A DNA stretch of 14,192 bases from Verrucomicrobiota bacterium (lineage in GTDB: Bacteria > Verrucomicrobiota > Verrucomicrobiia > Methylacidiphilales > Verrucolacustridaceae), in assembly GCA_016876055.1 (NCBI GenBank), contig VHDM01000030.1:1-14192 (forward strand). The letters run 5' to 3'. Shown one piece after another: positions 7,044 to 14,075 of this stretch. The translations under genes and the position numbers were made by a program. Below the pieces are notes generated by a model. It was given only the letters and a program-made list of their open reading frames with translations. It was not told the origin of the DNA and searched no databases. The stretch's first letter is position 1. Each line of letters starts with the position of its first letter.

Positions 7044-7535
7044 GTGGCCCATCCGTCGATGGATCAGGCGATCGCAAAGCTCCGGGAGCAGGATTTCAGG
7101 TTTGCCCCGGCAGCGTACCATTTTATTCGGAGGGCTTTGGATCATTCTCTGCAAAAACTGAAGCGGGAGGATGCGGACCGGCCCGCCCATGTCACGGGCA
7201 AGGAGTTGTTGGAGGGGTTCCGGGATCTGGCTTTGGCCGATTTCGGGCCGCTGGCCAAGACCGTGCTGGAAGACTGGGGCATCACCAAGTGTGCGGAGGT
7301 TGGGGAAATCGTTTTCCAACTGATCAGCATGGGCGTTCTGGGAAAAAACGAAAACGATAGGATCGACGACTTTGAGGAGCTGTGGTCGTTTGCAGAGGCT
7401 TTTGACATACCCTTCCGTCCCCAAGCCACTGTTGCCACACCGCAGAAGGCTTCCCGGCGCCAAACGGCTTCTTCGCCCGCCAAGAGCGATCGCAACCGCT
7501 CCAATCAGTCCACGGCGTCCTCCGAAAAAAAGTAG
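7044..7535 (+). CDS. Uncharacterised Minf_1886-family (TIGR04138-like) protein
   Basis: The 163-aa product has an N-terminal domain (about 1-125) that resembles the uncharacterised Verrucomicrobia/Planctomycetes family named after Minf_1886. The resemblance lies in FAPAAYHFIRRALDHSL near residue 20, HVTGKELLEGFRDLALADFG near 49, VLEDWGITKCAEVGEIVFQL near 75, and the following DFEELWSF segment. This is recognition from memory. No enzyme motif, membrane segment or signal peptide is visible, so it is probably cytoplasmic. The last 35-40 residues are a Ser/Thr/Lys/Arg-rich, probably disordered tail. The GTG at 7044 is at the predicted transcription start; ATG 7059 is the alternative and would remove five residues. 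Neither has a Shine-Dalgarno sequence. It is followed after 16 bp by the DUF1844 gene. A run of seven A's precedes its stop codon. Confidence 0.82.
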   Translation: MAHPSMDQAIAKLREQDFRFAPAAYHFIRRALDHSLQKLKREDADRPAHVTGKELLEGFRDLALADFGPLAKTVLEDWGITKCAEVGEIVFQLISMGVLGKNENDRIDDFEELWSFAEAFDIPFRPQATVATPQKASRRQTASSPAKSDRNRSNQSTASSEKK

Positions 7536-7551
7536 CCAAAGGACAATCCCT

Positions 7552-8019
7552 ATGGCCGAGTTCCAAAAGACCAACCCGGCGACCAGCACGGAGACGACGC
7601 GGAAGTTCGTCCAGTTCATTATGGTGCAGGCTCAAAACATTCTTTACGTCTTGGGCCGGATTCCGACCCCAGAGGGAGAGCGGCTTCCCCCAAATCTCCA
7701 AGCGGCCAAAATGATGATCGACCATCTGGATCTGATCGCGCTCAAAACCCAAGGAAACCTCAGCAGCCAAGAGGAGAAGATTCTCAAGGAAGCCCTGCAA
7801 CAAGTGCAGATGGCATTTGTGGAGGCTAGCGGAGGTACACCACCCTCGATGATGCCGGACCGCGGCCCCCAAATGGAAATGCCGGACCTTGAGGAAGAGG
7901 ACATCAATGCCGAGCCTTCGGGGGTGCAGGAGGCCCCTTCGACCCCCGCCGCGCCCTCCCCGTCTCCCCAAACCGAACCTGGCGAGGACAAAAAAAAGTT
8001 TTTTAAAAGCTACGGATGA
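7552..8019 (+). CDS. DUF1844 domain-containing protein
   Basis: The 155-aa product matches the pattern of DUF1844, a small domain of unknown function common in Acidobacteria, Planctomycetes and Verrucomicrobia. The signs are KFVQFIMVQAQNILYVLG near residue 20, PPNLQAAKMMIDHLDLIALKT near 44, and QGNLSSQEEKILKEALQQVQM near 66. The domain ends by about residue 90. The remainder is a methionine-, proline- and acidic-rich tail of low complexity that finishes with a basic and aromatic KKKFFKSYG end. No signal peptide or membrane helix is seen. ATG 7552 is chosen because AAAGGA at 7538-7543 is a good ribosome-binding site at 8-base spacing and the domain begins soon after. The frame is open upstream into the previous gene, which matters for the A7 slippage idea. 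Its TGA overlaps the ATG of the next gene. Confidence 0.88.
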   Translation: MAEFQKTNPATSTETTRKFVQFIMVQAQNILYVLGRIPTPEGERLPPNLQAAKMMIDHLDLIALKTQGNLSSQEEKILKEALQQVQMAFVEASGGTPPSMMPDRGPQMEMPDLEEEDINAEPSGVQEAPSTPAAPSPSPQTEPGEDKKKFFKSYG

Positions 8020-8540
8020 GAATTGTTTTTCTCTTCCTGGCGGTGCTGGGCTGTCCCATGAAAGCCATGGTCCAGACCAGTACCAATGCGCTGGTCACGA
8101 CCAGCCGGATGTCGCTTTGGAACTGTAAATTTGCGGACGGGAATTACTACTCGGTCTCCTTGGGGGCCATTGACTCGGTCAGCCAACATGAATACCTCCT
8201 CGACGGTGCCCTTCGGGTGGTGGAAGTGACCGTGGCGACCCGGGGTTCCACCCAAGCAAGGTTCTATGTGTTGGAAAAGCCAACCACCGACACCGGGGGT
8301 ATTCCGGGGCAGTCTTTGGCTGATGGCCTGGGCCGGGTAGCCGATGAAATTGCCTCTCGCGCCCCCGGCTCCTTGAGGAACGTCACCAACTCAGTGGTAA
8401 AAAAATTCCCGGATACCAGTCATGCCAAAATTATTGAATATCGGGTTTCCGACCGGGAAACCCTGGGAAAGCTGTTTGATCATCTCCTCAAGCGTTGGCA
8501 GGGCCGCTCGGCGGACGACACCTTTGAGGTGACAAACTAG
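8016..8540 (+). CDS. Small secreted protein of unknown function
   Basis: I do not recognise this 174-aa protein. It begins with MRIVFLFLAVLGCPMKAM, a short basic residue plus hydrophobic stretch that reads as a signal peptide cleaved at about residue 18-20. The mature part would be periplasmic or surface located. It starts with a beta-like region (SLWNCKFADGNYYSVSLG, then VVEVTVATRGSTQARFYVLEK), followed by helical segments around LADGLGRVADEIASRAPG and ETLGKLFDHLLKRW. The internal Cys in the signal region is followed by no good lipobox context, so I do not call it a lipoprotein. Its ATG overlaps the DUF1844 stop (ATGA), and no Shine-Dalgarno sequence is visible, so it is probably translationally coupled. 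The stop is 3 bp from the end of the convergent AsmA-like gene. Confidence 0.75.
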   Translation: MRIVFLFLAVLGCPMKAMVQTSTNALVTTSRMSLWNCKFADGNYYSVSLGAIDSVSQHEYLLDGALRVVEVTVATRGSTQARFYVLEKPTTDTGGIPGQSLADGLGRVADEIASRAPGSLRNVTNSVVKKFPDTSHAKIIEYRVSDRETLGKLFDHLLKRWQGRSADDTFEVTN

Positions 8541-8543
8541 AAA

Positions 8544-9974
8544 TCAGCGCGGCGGCGCCCCGAAGAGCGAATTCAAAATTTGTCCGGCGGCCTTGGCGGC
8601 ATCTCCCCCGCCCTGCGAGCCGGCGGCCTTCTCGAGGATCTGGGCTCCGGTCCGCACGGCCGTGCGCGCGATGGCGGAAGTGAGTTTGGCTTTCAGGTCG
8701 TTCTGGGGATTCTCCAGCGTCCCGGAAAGGCTGATGGTTTCGTAGAGGTATCCGTTTTCCTCCCGCTGAAAGCATTCCCCCCCAGAAAGGGCGTTGACCT
8801 TGGATCCCAGATTTCGCTCCAGACCCAGCAGGATTTGGCCGGAGAGGCTCTGACCTGTGATCCGCACCTGCCCGACGGCGCGAAGCAGGCCCGGGGCTTC
8901 GGCCACGATTGAACTGACGTCGTAAAGTCCGGGTTGCATGGACCACTTGGCCTGGGCCGTGTTCAAGGGGCAGCCACGCAAGCGCGGCTCACCGGTCAAA
9001 GCCGCCAAAAGCCCAAGGATGGTTTCCGAACCAGGACCAGGCTCGAGACGGGCGTCCACCAACCGAACCTGGCCCTGGCCCACCGGTCCTCCCTGGCGTA
9101 TCTCCTGCAGCACGAATTCGCCAGACATGCGGGCGGAGATGTCAAAGAGGCCAACGCCGATTTTTCCTCCAGGAATTGACCAACCATCCCAGGTGGCTCT
9201 GCCCTGGGCGCGTGGAGTCGGCCCAGGGGTATACTCCCCGGAAAGCTGAAGCATGCCGCCGGCCGGCGATTTGGCGTCAAGAGAGGTCAGAAAGACTGTG
9301 GGATCGGTATAGCGGCCTTTGGCACCCCCCAGTTGGATATTCCCAAGCCAGGAGAAGGGCGTCATGATTTCGCCGCCGCGGAGATGGAAGTCGGTCTGCT
9401 GCTTGGATGGTTGAGCGGAAATCTGCAGGCCCTGAACGCCCCAGCCGGCGCTTGCCGCCGAGGGTTTACATTGAATGGAGCGAATTTCGACGGTACCGAT
9501 CTGCACATCCCGAAATAGGTCCGAGGAGGTTTTTTCGGCGGGGACTGATGCCGGTTTTTCGAAGGGCACCAGCGTAGGTTGGGTGCCGGGGGTAAGGCTA
9601 AGCTCCCCAATGGAGATTTCTGGGAAACGGAGAATGCGGTCCAGCAGCAGCCGGGGGGAGATTTCTGTGCGCAGCTCCCTTACCTCCCAAAGCCACGGCC
9701 CCGGAGAGTCGGGGCGACTGGTAAACCCACCGGAAAAGACCGTGAAGGAGGACCATTCGAGGGGTTGTAATTCGCCCTCCGTCTTTAACAAAATGGAAAG
9801 CTGTTGGGAGGCCAATTGCCGAAACTGATCCCCGCCCAGCCAGCGGGTGACCCACAGTGGCAGAAATACCGCCGTCAATACCCCCAAGACCAACAGTCCG
9901 GCTGCCAACCCGCTCAGGATCCAGAACAGCCGATTTTTTTTGCCGCTTGAGAAATCGCCCATTTCCATGAACAT
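8544..9974 (-). CDS. AsmA-like membrane-anchored envelope protein
   Basis: The 476-aa product has a short basic N-terminus (GKKNR), one membrane helix at about 15-40, and a long beta-rich region outside. Recurrent patterns such as LQLSGEYTPG, VRLVDARLEP, GQVRITGQSLSGQILLGL and ISLSGTLENPQNDLKAKL are typical of the C-terminal part of AsmA-family proteins, which are linked to outer-membrane biogenesis and phospholipid transport. The family is inferred from these motifs. The protein is shorter than classical AsmA. The C-terminus is helical and Ala/Gly rich. The start has three closely spaced Met codons (9974, 9968 and 9962); the first is given, without a clear ribosome-binding site. It is divergent from the ABC transporter across 71 bp and ends 3 bp from the convergent secreted-protein gene. 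Confidence 0.8.
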   Translation of the reverse strand: MFMEMGDFSSGKKNRLFWILSGLAAGLLVLGVLTAVFLPLWVTRWLGGDQFRQLASQQLSILLKTEGELQPLEWSSFTVFSGGFTSRPDSPGPWLWEVRELRTEISPRLLLDRILRFPEISIGELSLTPGTQPTLVPFEKPASVPAEKTSSDLFRDVQIGTVEIRSIQCKPSAASAGWGVQGLQISAQPSKQQTDFHLRGGEIMTPFSWLGNIQLGGAKGRYTDPTVFLTSLDAKSPAGGMLQLSGEYTPGPTPRAQGRATWDGWSIPGGKIGVGLFDISARMSGEFVLQEIRQGGPVGQGQVRLVDARLEPGPGSETILGLLAALTGEPRLRGCPLNTAQAKWSMQPGLYDVSSIVAEAPGLLRAVGQVRITGQSLSGQILLGLERNLGSKVNALSGGECFQREENGYLYETISLSGTLENPQNDLKAKLTSAIARTAVRTGAQILEKAAGSQGGGDAAKAAGQILNSLFGAPPR

Positions 9975-10045
9975 AGGCCAGGGTCTCGATCTCTTGGAGT
10001 TTTTTCCGCGTTGCCTTTGGGGCTTATCGGGGATTCTCTTGAGGC

Positions 10046-11740
10046 GTGCTTTCGCTCGAGTCTGTCGAACTCACGGTGCCTTCGGCGGAGGCTCCCCTGC
10101 TCTCGGGGATCACCCTCCACCTTCCGGGCGGCCATTTTGGGGCGATCGTCGGCCCTTCGGGATGCGGGAAAAGCACCCTCTTGAAAACCATCGCCGGAAT
10201 TCTGCCCCACACTTCCGGCACCATTCGTTGGCGCGGACGCAACCTGGACGACGTCGATTTGGATCCCCATGAGCTTGGTTATGTTCCCCAATTCACCTGT
10301 GCCCAATCACGGCTGACGGTTGGGGAAAACCTCACCTATGCCACCCGACTGCGGCGCGAAGGTGATGCGGGTGTCATTCGCGCAGAAGTGGAGAGGGTGG
10401 AGGAAGAGACCGGACTCACCGACCTGCACGACCGGCGTGCGGGGGTGCTCTCGGGGGGGCAACTCAGGCGCTTGGGCTTGGCTATGGAATTGACGACGAA
10501 TCCCAGCCTCCTCCTGGCGGACGAAGTGACCAGCGGTCTGGATCCAAAGTCGGAAGAGGAAATTACTGCCCTGCTTGCCAGCTTGGCGCGCCAATCCGGC
10601 CGACTGGTTTTGCTGGTTACCCACAGTCTTCGATTTTTGGACCAATACGATTCCGTGACGGTGTTGACCGAGGGAAGGCTAGCCTACGGAGCCCCTCCGG
10701 GTGGCCTAACCTCCTACTTCAATGTCCCCACTCCGGAGGACGTATATCCGGCCTTGGGAGACAGGGCCGCTTCAGCCTGGGCTGAGGAGTGGAGATCCTC
10801 ACCCGCCGATCTGGGTTTTGAAATCGGGGCCGCGGCGGACGATCTCTCCAGTGAACTGACAAGGCAAGAGGAACCCAAAGCCTCCGTCCCAGGTTTCCTC
10901 CCCCAGGCCCTGACCTGGTTTTCCCGGAGAATAAAACTTTTCGCAAGGGATCGCGCCCAGGTGTTTCTGCAATTGGCTTTGCTGCTGGTTTTTCCCGTAG
11001 TGGTCACCCTTTTTGCCTATCAGGGGCTGCCGGCCGTACGGAATATGACCATGAATCCCGACACGGATGTGGTCCAACAACTCCGGGAGTCCTTGGCCTA
11101 TACCGTGCAGTCCAGCCGGATCGGAACCTTGGTCAGCGGTTTGGCCATGTTTCAAGTGATCCTGCTTGCTTTGATGGGGTCCAATAATTCAGCCCGGGAG
11201 GTGGTTGGGGAGCGGGTGATTCTGGAAAAGGAAAAGTTGGCCGGACTGCGTCCAGGGGCGGCCTTGGCCGGGATGGCCGCCTTTCTTTTGTTGCTGGTTT
11301 TGGTGCAGTCGGCGTGGATGACGCTTTTTGTCCGGGCGGTTTGCCAGTTTCCCGGAGACTTGGGAGGTCAATTTTTGCCGTTTCTCCTGCTGACTGCGGC
11401 GATGACCTCCTTGTGTCTGGCGATCTCCAGTTGGGCGGCCACCAGCGAACAAGCTTCCCTGGGCAGCCTGTACTTGGTCGGCTTTCAGTTACCCCTTTCC
11501 GGGGCGATTCTTGCCCTGCCGGATTTTCTGGGCTTGATGATTCGACCCGTGATCAGCGCCTACTGGGCCTGGTCCGGGTATCTACAGACCCTTAAAGACA
11601 CCCGTTTCTACGATCTGGTTCGGGCGATCACCGAGACGCCCTTGGCCTCGGCCCAAATAGCCCTATGGATTTTAACAATCCATCTTAGCCTGGGGCTCAT
11701 CTTAGCCTACTTCGGCCTTCGACGGAGTGACTGGCGATAA
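10046..11740 (+). CDS. ABCG-type ABC transporter, ATPase fused to membrane domain
   Basis: Half-transporter with ATPase first and membrane domain second, the order of the ABCG/White family; it should act as a dimer in the inner membrane and export an unknown substrate. The ATPase shows GPSGCGKST at 36-44 (Walker A), Q82 (Q-loop), LSGGQ at 135-139, LLLADE at 155-160 (Walker B and catalytic Glu160), TSGLD and His193 (H-loop). All catalytic residues are intact. A linker of about 50-80 polar residues follows, and then an ABC-2-type domain with about six membrane segments from about residue 300 to 560, including FLQLALLLVFPVVVTLFAY and ALWILTIHLSLGLILAYFG. The GTG at 10046 is the first possible start because an in-frame TGA lies at 10040-10042. 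GAGG at 10041-10044 is too close to act well as a ribosome-binding site. The two genes downstream are probably in its operon. Confidence 0.93.
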   Translation: MLSLESVELTVPSAEAPLLSGITLHLPGGHFGAIVGPSGCGKSTLLKTIAGILPHTSGTIRWRGRNLDDVDLDPHELGYVPQFTCAQSRLTVGENLTYATRLRREGDAGVIRAEVERVEEETGLTDLHDRRAGVLSGGQLRRLGLAMELTTNPSLLLADEVTSGLDPKSEEEITALLASLARQSGRLVLLVTHSLRFLDQYDSVTVLTEGRLAYGAPPGGLTSYFNVPTPEDVYPALGDRAASAWAEEWRSSPADLGFEIGAAADDLSSELTRQEEPKASVPGFLPQALTWFSRRIKLFARDRAQVFLQLALLLVFPVVVTLFAYQGLPAVRNMTMNPDTDVVQQLRESLAYTVQSSRIGTLVSGLAMFQVILLALMGSNNSAREVVGERVILEKEKLAGLRPGAALAGMAAFLLLLVLVQSAWMTLFVRAVCQFPGDLGGQFLPFLLLTAAMTSLCLAISSWAATSEQASLGSLYLVGFQLPLSGAILALPDFLGLMIRPVISAYWAWSGYLQTLKDTRFYDLVRAITETPLASAQIALWILTIHLSLGLILAYFGLRRSDWR

Positions 11741-11764
11741 TTTTTGCCCCCGGGGGGCAGAAAA
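11741..11764 (+). repeat. Inverted repeat TTTTTGCCCC / GGGGCAGAAAA
   Basis: This sequence begins right after the transporter stop codon. TGCCCC and GGGGCA can pair around a CGG loop, and the flanking T and A runs can extend the stem past one bulged G. It is not a usual terminator because A residues, not U, follow the stem on either strand. The A run at its 3' side adjoins the AAAAGGG that is the likely ribosome-binding site of the next gene, so the stem could lower its translation. Confidence 0.4.
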
Positions 11765-11778
11765 GGGTATTCTTAGGG

Positions 11779-12183
11779 ATGGCTCGTCGCGCCCACCAAC
11801 AAACCTCCCCCTTTCTTTGGCTGGTTGCAGCAATGGCTCTGATCGTGTTGGCAGGAGCAGGGGCTTTCGTTCTCCAGAAGGACGGCAATCCATACCGGAC
11901 CGTAGAAGTTTTAAAACCCTCCGACTACCTGGAAAACGCCAACAGCCTTCGGGGTAATACCTACCAAGTGGAGGGCGTCATCTCAAGTTCTCTGGGTTCA
12001 AGCCCGGAAAAAGGACGGCTCTTTGGTTTGAAAATTAATCAAGCGGACAAAGATTGGCCCCTGCCCATTTTAGTTCCGAGAGATTATCGGGAATTGAACC
12101 TACAAAAGGGGCAGCGTTATCGGCTTAAGGTTGAGGTAAACGACGACGGCTTGCTTGAGGTTGAAGAGATGAGTAAATCATGA
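11779..12183 (+). CDS. Small membrane-anchored protein, unknown function
   Basis: I do not recognise this 134-aa protein. It has a short basic N-terminus (ARR), a membrane segment at about 11-31 (PFLWLVAAMALIVLAGAGAF), and a small outside domain. The domain alternates short strands: GNTYQVEGVI, RLFGLKI, PLPILVP, GQRYRLKVEV and LLEVEEM. That pattern suggests a small beta-barrel or OB-like fold; this is inference from strand spacing. AAAAGGG at 11761-11767 could be its ribosome-binding site, at a rather long spacing. It lies 38 bp after the transporter gene, and its stop overlaps the next start (ATGA), so it probably belongs to one unit with both. It may be a partner of the transporter or of the secreted protein that follows. 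Confidence 0.78.
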   Translation: MARRAHQQTSPFLWLVAAMALIVLAGAGAFVLQKDGNPYRTVEVLKPSDYLENANSLRGNTYQVEGVISSSLGSSPEKGRLFGLKINQADKDWPLPILVPRDYRELNLQKGQRYRLKVEVNDDGLLEVEEMSKS

Positions 12184-14027
12184 CCTGCAGGCTGATTGCT
12201 GCAGGTCTTCTCGGTGGCTCTTTGGTGGCTGCCTGGGCCCAAAGTCCCGACGCGGTGCCTCCTGCGGCATCTCCCGCTCCGGCGGCACCTCCCGCGGCCC
12301 AAAAGGGTTTCCTCGGCAGTGATGTGCCCGCCTTTGATCCGGGTTCGGAAGGGATGACCTGGGATGGAAAAATCTGGAACATCCAAGACCAGCGGGTGTT
12401 TCGAGCCCGTTTCGAAAAATATCTAAATGCCGAGGAGGAATCAGGCGCCGAGGCCAAGAAATACCGGGACCAGTTCAAGGAAATGCTCGATCTCCTCTCC
12501 CCTGCCAAAATGTCCAAAGAAAATTTTCGTAAGGCTTGGGCGATCCTTCCTTCCGCGTCGAGCTATGAGCCTGACGCGGAGCTCTGCAACTCTCTGGACG
12601 ACGCCATCTTCGGGGTCCTGCTGGCACAACAGGAAGTCACCAGGATTGATGACCAAAATCGTTCCCTTGTCCGGCGCAAAGACACCTTGGAGTGGAATTC
12701 CCGTTTCGCCGCCGACAGCAGCCTGCTGGGCCCGGCCCCCAAAAACCCGGCGGCGGCGGAGCAGTGGAACCGGGAGCAAAATCTTAAAAGGGATATGAAA
12801 ATGCAACCCCTCCTCACCGAACTCGGGGAGGTCAACGCCTCCATCGCTGGCAACCGCGTTAAAAAAGAGGCCCTTCGCCTGCAGGCGAAAATCGAGTTCC
12901 AGGTGCTGATCGCCCAACTCTTTCTGCAAAGGCGCTTTGAGCACGTCTTACTGGCCAACCGTTTCTACCGGGCTCTTTTTGGTGACGGGGACAACCAGCT
13001 ACGGGTGGCTGACGACTATGCGGCCAACCAGTCTGCCAAAAACAAAGAGTCCTTTGGCGACTTGGCAAAACTCCCCAAAACCCTCGGTCAACTGGACGCC
13101 TTGGCGAACGAGGCGATTCGTGATGTGCGGGAGGGGGTGGAGTCTTTTTCCTTCCTGCTGGAGAAAAGCGAGCTGAAGAGCGCTGCGGAACGTCTGAGTG
13201 AGGCATTCGCCGTGGGTGAATATCTCCCGGAGATCCGGCTCCTTATCCGTGCCAAAAAGCGGTCCGTTTTGGAGTTCACGCGGAAATCCAACCAACTGCT
13301 CTCCGCCCTGGAGGTTAAGGACTACGAAAGAGCGAGCACCCTCGTTAAGGAACTGGAAACAACAAGCCAGGACTTTGACAGCGCCAAGCCGTTGGCGGCG
13401 GTGGAAACCGCCCGCACGGTCAGTGCACTGCACCTTGCCAAGGCGCGGGCCGCAGCGACTTCGGGGGATCGGGCCACCCTGGAAACCGAATTGCGCGCCG
13501 CCACCGAGATTTGGCCCCGCAACCCTGCCTTGGCGGAAGTTTCCGGGGCTATCTTTAACCAAGCCGACGTGCAGCAGCAGGCACTCAATGACTTTGAGCG
13601 GCTTCATGCCCAGAAGAACTATCGGCAGATTTTTGAGGACAAAGTTCGTTTTATTGCCGCCACCGCTCTCCATCCCGAAAAACAGGAAAAACTTAAACAG
13701 GTGCTCGATCAAGTACAGCTTGCCGAGGCGGCCCTCCTGCGCGCAGCCGAGTTGGCCAAGCGCGGGGACGCCGCGGGAGCCTGGGAAAGTGTGGAGCGGG
13801 GATTTTCCGGCTACCCCGATGACCCCAAGTTGAACCAGGCACGGGCGGAATTCACGACCCAGGCCGCGGAGTTTGTCCGCAGCGTCCGGACGGCCCAGGA
13901 AATGGAGCGCAAGCAACAACTTGGGTCGAGTCTGGCTTGGTATTTGCGTGCCCAGCAGGACTACCCCAATAGCGAGATTGCCCAGGACGGGGTGGCTCGG
14001 TTGGCCAGTCTTATCCTCAAGCCCTAG
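12180..14027 (+). CDS. Large secreted helix-rich protein, unknown function
   Basis: I do not recognise this 615-aa protein. It begins with a signal peptide of about 20 residues (MTCRLIAAGLLGGSLVAAWA, cleaved before QSPDA). A Pro/Ala-rich linker at about 22-42 follows. The rest is almost wholly helical and charged, with long coiled-coil-like stretches around 160-290 and tetratricopeptide-like helix pairs in the last third (for example AKRGDAAGAWESVERGFSGYPDDP and LAWYLRAQQDYPNSEIA). That suggests a periplasmic scaffold or assembly factor, which is inference. Cys3 and Cys137 are among its very few cysteines. Its ATG overlaps the upstream stop, and a perfect 9-bp inverted repeat covers the start codon. 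The large antisense ORF on the other strand is a shadow. Confidence 0.82.
   Translation: MTCRLIAAGLLGGSLVAAWAQSPDAVPPAASPAPAAPPAAQKGFLGSDVPAFDPGSEGMTWDGKIWNIQDQRVFRARFEKYLNAEEESGAEAKKYRDQFKEMLDLLSPAKMSKENFRKAWAILPSASSYEPDAELCNSLDDAIFGVLLAQQEVTRIDDQNRSLVRRKDTLEWNSRFAADSSLLGPAPKNPAAAEQWNREQNLKRDMKMQPLLTELGEVNASIAGNRVKKEALRLQAKIEFQVLIAQLFLQRRFEHVLLANRFYRALFGDGDNQLRVADDYAANQSAKNKESFGDLAKLPKTLGQLDALANEAIRDVREGVESFSFLLEKSELKSAAERLSEAFAVGEYLPEIRLLIRAKKRSVLEFTRKSNQLLSALEVKDYERASTLVKELETTSQDFDSAKPLAAVETARTVSALHLAKARAAATSGDRATLETELRAATEIWPRNPALAEVSGAIFNQADVQQQALNDFERLHAQKNYRQIFEDKVRFIAATALHPEKQEKLKQVLDQVQLAEAALLRAAELAKRGDAAGAWESVERGFSGYPDDPKLNQARAEFTTQAAEFVRSVRTAQEMERKQQLGSSLAWYLRAQQDYPNSEIAQDGVARLASLILKP
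12182..12207 (+). repeat. Perfect 9-bp hairpin on the start codon of the 615-aa gene
   Basis: GACCTGCAG (12182-12190) and CTGCAGGTC (12199-12207) are exact inverted repeats with an 8-base loop. The stem begins at the last base of the ATG and covers codons 2-9. In RNA it would make ribosome entry at this start difficult unless ribosomes arriving from the upstream gene open it. Confidence 0.6.
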
Positions 14028-14075
14028 AGCCAGCTTGCCCATTGAAAATTGGGTGGTTTGTGGTTACGTCACCAT

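Noticed and set aside
7324..7971. 215-codon reverse-strand ORF across the Minf_1886/DUF1844 junction
   Set aside because: It is antisense to two recognised families, Arg/Gly-rich and without a domain.
7990..7998. A8G slippery-like run near the end of the DUF1844 gene
   Set aside because: A shift toward the frame of the next gene meets a TAA within three codons, so no fusion or meaningful extension results; it simply encodes lysines.
9975..10045. Promoters in the AsmA-like/ABC transporter divergent gap
   Set aside because: TTGGAG and TTGCCT could be -35 boxes, but no acceptable -10 lies at 16-18 bp on either strand.
12999..14042. 347-codon reverse-strand ORF opposite the 615-aa gene
   Set aside because: The forward frame has a signal peptide, coupling to its neighbour and coherent helical sequence; the reverse translation has none of these and looks like a codon-bias shadow.
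14028..14075. Terminator after the 615-aa gene
   Set aside because: CCCA/TGGG around a short A-rich loop gives only a four-base stem and lacks a U tract.
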